This document shows, in pieces, positions 18,830 to 29,900 of a stretch of DNA of 64,000 nucleotides. The position numbers and the translations under genes were made by a program. The DNA comes from Wolbachia endosymbiont (group A) of Anomoia purmunda (GTDB taxonomy: Bacteria > Pseudomonadota > Alphaproteobacteria > Rickettsiales > Anaplasmataceae), in NCBI RefSeq assembly GCF_947251545.1, contig NZ_OX366362.1, forward strand, positions 1,178,001 to 1,242,000, read 5' to 3'. How positions within the stretch are numbered: the first letter of the stretch is position 1; each line of letters opens with the position of its first letter. Below the pieces are notes generated by a model. That model did no database searches, was not told the origin of the DNA, and saw only the letters and a list, made by a program, of their open reading frames with translations.

Positions 18830-19783
18830 GTGATTGTAAAATTAAAAGCAATGGATCTCCTATCTTACTCCACTGAAAAATTGAAGAAGCATTGTCAGCT
18901 ACTTGATGATGAAGAAAAAATAATTCTATATGAGCAGCTGCTAGACAAGGCTAAAGATATACTTGAAAATTCAAGAGATAATGTCTCTGAGTTGAAAAAG
19001 ATCAGTAAAGCTGCTGTAGCGATAGAGGAAATTACCGATAAAGAGTTGTTAGAAAAGTTTAATGATGATCACTCCCTAAGGGAAGTAGACATTTTAATCT
19101 ATTCTCCTCAAGGAAACACTGAAGTGGCAAATTACCTGTTCAGCATAGATAACTCATCAGAGCTTTATGATTTAAAAAAAGATAAAGAAAAAGCTCTTTA
19201 TAATGCAGTTAAGTCAAATGATGTTGAGCTTGTAAAAAAGCTGCTAATGATCCTTTTACCTACAGAAGTAGGTGATTTTGATCTAGAATACTTGGAAGAA
19301 TTGAAAATATTGCTGTCAGGAATTCACAAAGAATTACAATTATCACAAGATATGAAAAATTATCTTGAGAAGACGATAAAGTTCTATAGTTTTTTATGTA
19401 GTAATTTTAGCTTATTAGTTGCAAATCCCACTGATGTAAAAGCTATGATTGATCTATTTGCTGCTCAACCAAATATTGATTACCAAATAGATAAGCTTCT
19501 ACTTTCCTTTATTGTGAGAGGTGTAGAGGAAGAAAAGCTAAGTTCTAAAATCAGTCACATGATAGAACTTCTTGAGCAGCATGAAAGATTTGCTGAGCTC
19601 GAATATAAGGTTAGAAGGTTAAGATCAGAGTTTGCAAGTGGCAAAAGCAGATATTCAGCTGAAGTAATACGAAATAACATTGCAGAACGAGAAAAAGAGA
19701 TGAGGGAGATTGAGAAAAAATACATAAGGCCAAACGATTTAATTAGCGAGAGGCAGAAATTGTTAAAGCAATTACTTTGCTAG
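18830..19783 (+). CDS. Hypothetical helical protein
   Basis: A 317-residue protein, highly charged and predicted almost entirely helical, with no signal peptide, membrane helix or motif I recognise. A segment 'LYNAVKSNDVELVKKLL' (about residues 125-141) resembles the helical half of an ankyrin repeat. The C-terminal 60 residues (EKYREKEM-type Lys/Glu pattern) could be a coiled coil. Start choice: GTG at 18830 has TAGGG 5 bp upstream, while ATG at 18851 has no ribosome site. It sits between the duplicated HTH pairs, like its opposite-strand neighbour. I considered the CifA cytoplasmic-incompatibility factor but saw no convincing similarity. Confidence 0.6.
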   Translation: MIVKLKAMDLLSYSTEKLKKHCQLLDDEEKIILYEQLLDKAKDILENSRDNVSELKKISKAAVAIEEITDKELLEKFNDDHSLREVDILIYSPQGNTEVANYLFSIDNSSELYDLKKDKEKALYNAVKSNDVELVKKLLMILLPTEVGDFDLEYLEELKILLSGIHKELQLSQDMKNYLEKTIKFYSFLCSNFSLLVANPTDVKAMIDLFAAQPNIDYQIDKLLLSFIVRGVEEEKLSSKISHMIELLEQHERFAELEYKVRRLRSEFASGKSRYSAEVIRNNIAEREKEMREIEKKYIRPNDLISERQKLLKQLLC

Positions 19784-19833
19784 TTTTTTTCCACTTCATA
19801 AAATTTGTTGTAAATTTGAGTAAGGGATAAAAG

Positions 19834-20166
19834 GTGCAATTAGGTAAAAAAATAAAGGAACTTAGGTTATACTGTGGTTTGACACAAACCGAGTTGGGAA
19901 GAAGAATAGGTGTTTCATATAGACAGATACAAAGGTACGAAAATGGTTCAAATTGTGTTTTGGCCAGTAGATTATATGATTTAGCAAAAGCACTATCGAT
20001 AGATGTTGCTGATTTCTTTACTGTTATGCATACTGACTCACATGAAAGTTATGATGAAGAAATACTAAAATTAGTTAAAGAATATAATAAAATTAAGAGT
20101 AAAAGGCTGCGTAGTGTAGTTTATGTATTAGTAAAATCTTTTTCTCAAAGTTACAGTGAAAGTTAG
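19834..20166 (+). CDS. XRE-family helix-turn-helix regulator (copy 2A)
   Basis: A 110-residue paralogue of the 16705 gene, nearly identical through the HTH ('LTQTELGRRIGVSYRQIQRY'). The start is GTG with TAAGGG 7-8 bp upstream. The preceding stretch TTTTTTTCCACTTCATAAA is also found before copy 1A, so the duplication includes upstream DNA. It is the first gene of the second regulator pair. Confidence 0.85.
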   Translation: MQLGKKIKELRLYCGLTQTELGRRIGVSYRQIQRYENGSNCVLASRLYDLAKALSIDVADFFTVMHTDSHESYDEEILKLVKEYNKIKSKRLRSVVYVLVKSFSQSYSES

Positions 20167-20200
20167 TATTGTTTTAATATGCGAGTTAAGATATTAATAA

Positions 20201-20611
20201 ATGACTGTACAAGCTGAACAACATCCTATCGATAAACAAATAGGGGAAAGAATAAGGAAAAGAAGGTTAATGTGTGGTTTTAGTCAAAGAGAATTAGGAA
20301 AGAAGCTTGGAATTTCATTTCAGCATATACAAGGATATGAAACTGGAGAGGTAAGGCTTGTAGTTGATAGATTGTATAATTTGGCAGAAGCTTTGTCAGT
20401 TGATATGTCATATTTTTTTACCAAAGCCTCTGAAGATTTGCATGATAAGGCCTTTCGTAGCGATGTGGGCAGCGAAGAAATATCCCGATTAGTAAGGGAA
20501 TATAGAAAAATTAAGGATGAAGCATTGCGCGATATTGTTCATTTAGTGATTAAAGCTCTTGCTAACACAGGCTTCAAATGGGATGTTAAATGCACGTCAA
20601 TCTCAGAGTAG
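20201..20611 (+). CDS. XRE-family helix-turn-helix regulator (copy 2B)
   Basis: A 136-residue paralogue of the 17072 gene with HTH 'FSQRELGKKLGISFQHIQGY'. It is longer by a few residues at the N terminus (TVQAEQ) and by about 14 residues at the C terminus ('TGFKWDVKCTSISE'), where the two copies part after 'VIKALAN'. It follows copy 2A by 34 bp, the same spacing as in the first pair. Confidence 0.85.
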   Translation: MTVQAEQHPIDKQIGERIRKRRLMCGFSQRELGKKLGISFQHIQGYETGEVRLVVDRLYNLAEALSVDMSYFFTKASEDLHDKAFRSDVGSEEISRLVREYRKIKDEALRDIVHLVIKALANTGFKWDVKCTSISE

Positions 20612-20933
20612 AGAAGTTAAGGTATTGTTTCAGTATTCTTTCCTCAAGCCACCTAATCAGTTATTTGTACTTTTACTATAGAAAGACAGCAATTCCATTT
20701 TTTTAATTCTTTAACATGGATAGCGCTGTTTCGCGCAGGAAATTACTTTATTCCAGAAGACTGTATTCTATTTTGTAATTATTGAGTTTACTCTACTTTC
20801 CGGTCTTTTCTGTTTTCCTTTAATCCAAAACTTGCATTTTTAAAATAAATATTGCACTGTAAAATGTTTATATATAACCTATTAATGCAAAGAGCTTTTT
20901 GGTGAGGATTTTGTCAATTTTAGAGAGGGTTAT
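20612..20933. other. Gene-free stretch upstream of giant ankyrin gene
   Basis: Very AT-rich. I see no gene, RNA or strong repeat. It must carry the promoter of the ankyrin gene if that gene has its own; TTGCAC at 20852 and TATATAAC near 20871-20878 are badly spaced. A ribosome site GAGAGGG lies 6 bp before the ATG at 20934. Confidence 0.6.
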
Positions 20934-23900
20934 ATGCCATCAGAGCAGTTTGAAAATATAAAACAAGCTATAAGAAATAATAATAACAGAAAAGTTGTAG
21001 AACTTATAAACGATAATGTGACTATTGCTGGGCATTCTGACGTAGATGGGTGGAATTTGCTACACTATACTGCTCAGTATGGCAACTTAAACGCTACAGA
21101 ATTTTTAGCAAACTTAACAGATATAAACCTTATCGATGGTAAAACCAATGCTCAGCAGAAGCCTATACATATTGCTGCAGATAATGGACATACAAAAATC
21201 GTAGAGTTTTTTATTAATGAGAAAAAAATGGATGTTAATGATCCAGGAAAAGATTACGTGACGCCACTTCACTATGCCGCTAAAAAAGGTGAACTTGAGA
21301 TGGCAAAGTTTTTAGTAGGAAAAAACGCAACGATTGATGCTCTAGCTAATGGTGCTTGGACACCATTGCATTACGCTTCTGAAGAAGGTAAGTACTCAGT
21401 TGTGGTATTTCTCGTAGAAAATGGAGCAGATATTAGCAAAAAAAATCCTGATGGTAAAACATCATTACAGCTTGCTGAGGGAAAAGGGTATCAAACTATT
21501 AAGGACTTTTTAAAAAGTAAGGAATCAGAAAAGGAAAAGTTACGACAAAATAAAGCATTGCTTGATGCTGCAAAGGAAGGAAGTAGTAAAAAAGTTCGGG
21601 AATGTCTTAAAAAAGGAGAAATTGATTATAAAAATCAGAATGGTTGGACAGCCTTACATTATGCTTCTAATAGAACAGTAGATGATTTGGAATTTGTAAG
21701 GTTTTTAGTAGATAAAAATGCAGACATTAATTCTAGAAATTCTGATAATAATAAGCCTTTACACATTGCTGCAAGGAATGGACATGAAAATATCGTAAAG
21801 TTCTTTCTGGATGAAAAAAGATTAAGTGTTAATGACCCAGGAAAGGATAATTGGACACCCCTACATTATGCTGCTGAAAGTAATCGCGTTGATGTCGTTA
21901 GGTACTTGGTAGAGAAAAAGGAAGCAAATATCAATGCTAAAAATTATGGCAATGAAACTCCATTTGACCTCATTAAAGACAAGGACTATGAAAAAGTGAA
22001 AAAAATACTGCTAGGTAAGGCATTAATTGATGCCGTAAAGCAGAATGATATTACAGAAGTTGAAAATCTTATTCAGAGGAAAGCTAAAGTTAGCTATCTG
22101 TATGAAAGTAATAAGTGGACTCCATTACACTATGCTGCAAGTTTAGGTTATAAAGCTTCAGCAGAAGTGCTCATAGCAGAGGATTTAAGCGTTATTAATG
22201 ATAAAGACCATGAGAGAAATACGCCTTTACATATTGCTGCTGATCAAGGTCATAAAAATATTGTAGAGCTTCTTCTTGAAAAGGGAGCAAATATTGATGC
22301 TATAAATTCTGGTAACAAAACACCGTTACAATTAGCTAAAGAAAAAGACCATCAGGCAACAACACAGTTATTATTGAGTAAAGCATTGCTTAATTCAATA
22401 GAAGAAGGAAATATTAACAAGATCAGAAAATGCCTTGAGGAAGGAGCTGAAATTAACCGTGAAGACAATAACGGCTGGGCCCCGTTACACTATGCTGCTA
22501 ATAAAAAAACAGAAGCTCAAGAGCTGGTAAGGTTACTAGTGGAAAGAGGAGCAAACATTAATGCTACAACTAATGATGGAGATAAACCCTTACATATTGC
22601 GTCCAGCCATGCGCATACAAAAGTTGTAAAATTCTTCATTGATGAGAAGGGACTAGATATTAATGATCAAGGAAAGGATAATTGGACACCGCTACATCAT
22701 GCTGTTAACAAAGGTAGCAACGATTTAGTAAAGTTTTTGATAAAAAAAGAAGCAGATATTTATGCTGAAAATTCTAATAGTGTAACTCCACTTGAGCTTG
22801 CTCAACAGCTTTCCCAAGGTGAAAGTAATCGGCAAGAAGTTAAAGCAATGTTGCAGGGCAAGGCGTTGATTGATGCTATAAGGAAAAATGATATATCAAA
22901 GGTCAGAAAATATATTCAAAATCTTAATTATTCATACGAGAAAAATGGATGGCAGCCGTTACATTACGCTGCTAGCTTAGGGTATAAAACGCTAGCAACA
23001 GAACTTATCAATAAAGATCCAAATGTTGTTAACGCTAAAGATTCTGACGGAAATACACCTTTACATCTTGCTGCTACTTATGGCAAAGGTGACGTGGTAG
23101 AGCTTTTTCTGAGTAAGCAAGCAAATATTGATGAAGTAGGAAAAAATAACTGGACACCGCTTCACTATGCCGTTTATGAAAATCGATTACCGGTAGTAAA
23201 ACTTCTTATAGAAAAAGGAGCAAATATTGACGCTACGGGTTTAAGTGAAGAAACGCCATTGCAACTTGCTGTTGAAAAAGGAGATAGTCACAGGGAGGTG
23301 GCAAAGTTATTGCGGAGTAGAGAGCTATTCAATGCTGTAAAAGGAGATAACCTGGGTGATGACATTAATAAGATTAAAGGTCCTTTTGCAAATGAGATTG
23401 ATGTTAACTATTCAGATCTAAATAACTGGACACCACTCCATTATGCTGCTCGCAACGGTTATACAAAAGTAGCAGAATTTCTGGTAGAAAAAAAAGCAAA
23501 TATAAACGCAAGAACAGATAGTAGAGAAAAACCTTTGCACATTGCTGCAAAAAATGGGCATAAAGATATTGTAGAATTTTTTATCGATCAACAAGAATTA
23601 AGCGTTAATGAACAAGGGGAAAATAAGTGGACGCCCCTGCATTATGCTGCTGCAAGCAATAGCCTTAATGTTGTACAGTACTTGATTGAAGAAAAAAAAG
23701 CTACTATTGATAGCAAAGATAGAAATAATTGGACAGCTTTACATCATGCTTCTAAAGAAGGTCATATTGAGATTGTAAAGTTTCTTATAAAGAAAGGAGC
23801 GAATATTAATGCTCATAATTCTCAAGGAAAATTACCAGTAGATCTGGCAAGCGAGCCTGAAGTAATTCAATTCTTACTGAATGAAGGGTTGTCTGGTGCT

Positions 23901-26900
23901 GTAAAACAAAATAAAGTGTCGGAGGTGAGAAATTATCTCAACAAAGAAGTTAAAGGAATAAGGGTTAATATTGACTATAGTGATCAAAATGGCAGAATTT
24001 TCCTTCATCATGCTGCACGTCATGGTTACTCTGATGTAGTTGAGCTTTTAGTGCAAAGTTGTCCAGCTGTTAATGCAACTGATTTAAACAATTGGACTCC
24101 ACTGCATTATGCATCTGAGGGCGGACATCTAAAAATCGTAAAGTTTTTAACGAGGGAGCGGGCAGACATTAACATTAGAAATTCTGACGAGGACAAACCA
24201 TTACACGTTGCAGCCAAAAGTGGGCATCAGCCAATAGTAAGATTTTTCATTGATGAGCGGGGAATGGATATTAATGATTTAGGTAGAGATAATTGGACAC
24301 CACTTCATTATGCTAGTGCAAACAACTATTCACAAACTGTGAATTTTCTTGTCAAAGAAGGTGCAGATATTACTATCCAGAATGCCCAAGGTAAAGCACC
24401 TTTAGAGCTTATAACTGGTAATCAGGAAATTGTCAGATCATTACAAAATGAGGCATTATTTGATGCTGTAGAACAAGGAGAGTATGCTCAAGTTCAAAGA
24501 TATCTTGATAATGGAGCTGATCCTAACTCTCTGAGCGGTAATGATTGGACGCTGTTGCACCGTGCAGCTGAAAAAGGTCATTTGCTAATAGCTTCGCTTC
24601 TAGTAGAAAGAGGGGCAAGCACTGATGCTAAAAATTCTGATGGAAACAAACCTTTGCATATTGCTTCACAATATGGTCACATAAACGTTGTGAAGCTTCT
24701 ACTTAATGGTAAAGTTAATGACAAAGGTAAAGATAATAAAACACCACTACACTATGCTGCTGAGAGCAATCATTTTGAAGTTGTTCGATATTTAGTAGGA
24801 GAAAAAGGTGCAGATATTAATCTTAAAGATGCTGATGGGGATAAACCTCTGCATCTTGCTGCAAAGAATGGACATACGGATATAGTAAAGTTTTTTCTTG
24901 ATAAAAAGCTCAGTGTTAACGATTTAGGTAAAGATAGCTGGACACCACTCCATTATGCCGCTGAGCAGGGCAGGTCGGAAGTTGTGGAGCTTTTGATAAT
25001 AAGAGGTGCAAATATCAATGCAAAAAACTCTGGTGGCAAAACACCTTTACAACTTGCTCAACATGAAAAAGTCAAGGAGTTATTGTTGAATAAAGCACTT
25101 TTTGATGCTGTGAAAGAAGGAAATTTAGTGAGAGTACAAGACTCTTTCAGAGATGGAGCTAATGTAAACTCTACTAACAGATGGGGATGGGGGCTTTTAC
25201 ACGCTGCTTCTGTGAGAAATAATTTGCCATTAATCAGGTATTTAGTGGAAGAGAAGGGAGCGAATATTAATGCTAAAAGTAGAGATGGAGATAAACCTTT
25301 GCATATTGCTGCCGAGAAAGGCTCTTTAGATGTTATAAGATATTTTCTCAGTAGAAAAAATGGTGTGAATGAAGCAGATGCCAACATTAATGATAGGGGC
25401 AAAAATAATTGGACACCGCTTCATTATGCTGCCAAGTATAACTACCCCGAAGTTGCAGAGTTTCTCATAGAGAACGGTGCAGATATTAATGCAATTGACT
25501 ATGATAATCTAACACCTCTGCAACTAGCTAATGAAGGGCCAATTAAAAGATTATTACAAAATAAAACATTATTACATGCTGTAAAGCAGGGAAATTTAAA
25601 TGATGTAGAAAGATACCTTGATAATGGAGCTAACGTTAATTATTCAGATAAGAATGGATGGACAGTATTACATGAAGCTGCAAGTAGAGGACATCTAAGA
25701 GTTGCTCAGGCTCTAATATCAAGAGGGGCGAACATTAATACTAGAGATCAAGATGGCAACAAGCCTTTGCATATTGCTGCTGATTACGGTCGTAGAAACG
25801 TGGTAGAATTCTTTCTGAAAGAGGAAAGAGCTGGCCTTAGTGTTAATGATGCAAATAGAAATGGATGCACACCGCTTCATTATGCTGCAAGCAGAGGTGG
25901 TTTGGCAATTGTAGAACTTCTGATAACAAAGAGGGCAAATATTAATGCTCAAGATTCTAACGGAAATAAGCCTTTACATATTGCTGCAGATAACGGGCAT
26001 AGAAGTATTATAGAATTTTTCCTCAGGTGGCACGGGGATGAGCTAAGCATTAACGATAAAGGTAATAGTGATTGGACTATGCTACACTACGCTGCTGACA
26101 AAGGGTATCCAGAAGTTGTAAAGTTTCTAATAGAAAAAGGAGCAGATATTGATGCTAAAAGTACAGACAACAAAACACCTCTGCAACTAGCAAGCGGTAA
26201 AAACCATCAGGAAGCAGCAAGATTATTGCGTAATAAAGCATTATTTAATGCTGTGAAACAAGGAGAGTTAAGTAAAGTTGAACAGTATCTTGCTGAAGGA
26301 GCAGACCCTAACTACAAAGACGAAAATGACTGGACATTGCTGCATGATGCCGCTAGCAAAGGTTACATTGAAATCGTTAGGCTTCTAAAGGCACAAGGAG
26401 CAAATGTTGATGCTAAGTCTTATAATGCAAAGCCTTTGCATTATGCTGCTAGGAATGGATACGAAGACATAGTAGCGTTTTTGATAGTAGGAAAAGAGAA
26501 AAGTGAGGGTGTTGACAGTCGTGGTAAGAATAATTGGACACCATTACATTATGCTGCTAGACATGGACGCTTGGCAGTAGTAGAATTTCTGGTAGGAGAG
26601 GACGCAGATATCAACCTTAAGGATACTAACAGAAATAAGCCATTGCATGTTGCTGCTCAATATGGTCATACAAATGTGGTGGAGTTTTTCCTAAGGAAAA
26701 ACAGAGAAGGGTTGAGTATCGATGACAAAGGTATAAGTGGAAAAACAGCTTTGCATCAAGCAGCTGAGAAAAGCCATTTAGCAGTTGTAGAATTTTTGAT
26801 AGAGAAAGGTGCAGATATCAATATCCAAGATTCTGAAGAAAACACGCCATTGCAACTCGCAACTCATCCTGAGACAATTAAATTGTTACAAGATAAGGCA

Positions 26901-29900
26901 TTATTTAATGCCGTTAAGCAGGGAGATCGTGATAAGATTAGTGAATACCTTACTAGTGGAGCTGATGTCGATGTGACTAACAGGTGGGGATGGGGAATGT
27001 TGCATATTGCAGCAGAAAATGGCGACTTATCAATGATAAGGTTTTTACAAAGTAAAGGAGCGAACCTAAACATGAAAAGCATTAGTGGTGAAAGCCCGTT
27101 ACATGTTGCTACCAAAAATGGGTACAAAAATGTTGCTGAGTTCTTGCTTGAACATAGAGTAAGTGCTAGTGAACCAGGCAAAAATAATAAGACGCCATTA
27201 CATTATGCGGCAGAGGAAGGTTATTTTGAACTTGTCAAGTTACTAATAGAAAAAAGAGCAGACATCAACGCAAGGGATTCGGACGGTAAAACACCATTAC
27301 AACTTGCTAAAGAAAAAGAGAATGAAGAAATTACTGAATTACTGTTAAATGAGGCTATGTTTCATTATGTAGGAAGGAATGACATACAAAGAGTTAGAGG
27401 TTATCTTAAAGAAGGAGCTGATGTTAATTATTCTGGTCACAATAACTGGACACCACTACATTATGCCGCTTATAGAAACCACATAAAACTCATAAAACTT
27501 TTAGTAGAAGAAGGGGCAAATGTTAATGCTGGGTCTCATTACATAAAACCTTTACATATTGCTGCTCAATATGGCCATAAAGGCGTAGTGGAATTTTTGC
27601 TTAACAGCGGATCAAATATTAATGCTTCTGGTTGGAATAGCTGGACACCACTCCATTATGCTGCTGATTCTGGTCACTCAGAGATTGTGAAGTTGCTTAT
27701 AGAAAGAGAGGCGGATATTAATGTTCAAGATTTTCATGGCAAGACACCGTTACAACTTGCTACAGAAAAGCGCCACCTAGAAGTCGTAAAAACTCTTTCA
27801 AATGCAGGGTTGTTTGATGCGATAAGTCAGAAAGATTTTAGAAAGGTTGAACATTATTTTAATATAGGTGCAGATGTTAACTCTAGAGATGATAATGACT
27901 TAACACCATTGCACAAAGCTGCTCAATGTGGTGATTTAGAGATTGTCAAGTTTCTTCTTAGAAAAAAGGCTTATACTAATGCTAGAAATAATAAAGATTA
28001 CCTTACTCCGCTCCATGAAGCTGCTAAGAGTGGTAACTTAGAAGTTGTGAAACTACTTATTAACTTTAGATCAAACATTCATGATCAAACGATAAGTGGA
28101 ACAAAATCTTTGCATATTGCTGCTGAGTATGGACATAAAGATATCGTAGAGTTTTTCCTCAATAGGGGATTAAGTGTCAATGATTTAGATAAGAATCAGG
28201 GGACGCCATTACACTATGCTGCCAAGAGTGATAACTTAGAAGTTATAAAGTTCCTCATCAGTAGAGGAGCAGATATCAATGCCAAAGATTCTAATAATTT
28301 AAAACCTTTGCATATTGCTGCTGAGTACGGTCATAAAGGTATTGTGGAGTTCTTTACTGTAGAAAAACAGCTAAGTGTTAATGACCAAGATAAAAGTAAT
28401 AAAACATTAATGCACTATGCTGCTAAAAGTGGCAACTTAAACGTTATTGAATTTCTTGCTGGTAGAGGGGTAAATATTATTGCTTTTGATATTAATGGTG
28501 TGAGTCCTTTACATATTGCTGCTGAGCATGGACATAAAAACGCTATTGAGTTTTTCCTTAGCAGAGGATTGAATATTAACTATCAAGATAAGAATAATCA
28601 GACACCACTACACTATGCTGCCAAGAGCGGTAATTTGGAAGTTATTAAACTTCTTGTAAGTAGAGGAGCGAATGTCAATGCTCAGGATTCTAGTAATGTA
28701 AAACCTTTGCATTATGGTGCTCAGTATGGTCATAAGGATGTAGTAGAATTCTTTGTTGTGCAAAAGCAGCTAAGTGTTGATGACAAAGGCAAAGACAATT
28801 GGACACCTTTATATTATGCTGCTAAAGGCAGGAATAATAAACACATTGATGATGATAAACTTTTAGAGGTTATTAGGTTTCTTGTTCGTCAAGATAGAAA
28901 CATCATCAATAATAAAGATGCTTACGGTGCTGGGCCTTTACATATTGCTGCCCAGCATGGACACAAAGATATTGTGGAGTTTTTTATACAAAAAGAATTA
29001 AATGTTAATGATGCTGATTATCAGCAATTAACACCTTTGCATTATGCTGCCCTTCATGGTCGCTTGAGGGCTACTAAATCTCTGGTTGAAGAAGGTGCAG
29101 ATATTAGAGCTGTAAGCAACGACGGAAAAAAACCTATACACTCTGCAGCTAGCAATGCACATAAAAATATTGTATTACTTTTTGTACAGCAAGGGCTAAG
29201 CATTAACGACCCAGATACTAATTTAATGTGGACGCCACTGCATTATGCTGCCCATTCTGGTAATTTGGATTTTGTCCAATCGCTTTTAGCTGAGGGAGCA
29301 AATTTTAATGCTGTAGATGCTGATAACGCAAAACCTTTACATATTGCTGCTGAACGTGGGTACCAAAGAGTTATAGAACTTTTAATAAACCAAGGAATGA
29401 ATGTTAATGATTTAGGTCAGGACAATTGGACACCGCTGCATTATGCTGCAAGACATGGTCATCTGGAAACTATAAGGTTTTTAGTAGAAGAGAAAGGAGC
29501 AAATATTAATGCTGTTGATCTGAGTGGTAAAATACCTCTACATATTGCTGCTGAGAATGGACATAAAGATATTGTAAAATTTTTCCTTGATAAAGGAATA
29601 AGTGTTAATGCTGTAAGTGCAGATAATTGGACACCTCTCCACTGTGCCGCTAGTAATGGTCATTTAGAAACCGTAAAATTTCTTGTGGAGGAAAAAGGAG
29701 CAGATATTGACCTTCTCAGTATTGATCATGAAAAACCTCTTGATCTAGCTATTTCTGCAAACCATGTAAGTGTGGTAGAATACCTAAGGCAAGCTCTGGA
29801 AGAAAAAGAGCACAATTACGTTGCTAATATCAGGCATAGTCATCTTTTTGTAGATCAGCCTACTGTAGGTCAGTTTCAAAGTAGTGGGGCAGGTAGACAT

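Noticed and set aside
17570..19783. Possible cytoplasmic incompatibility pair cifA/cifB
   Set aside because: The two genes are on opposite strands and of wrong length, and I see no nuclease or Ulp1 protease motif.
25058..25402. Minus-strand frames inside the ankyrin gene (also at 25719 and 26864)
   Set aside because: Antisense shadows of ankyrin codons, repeating with the same period.
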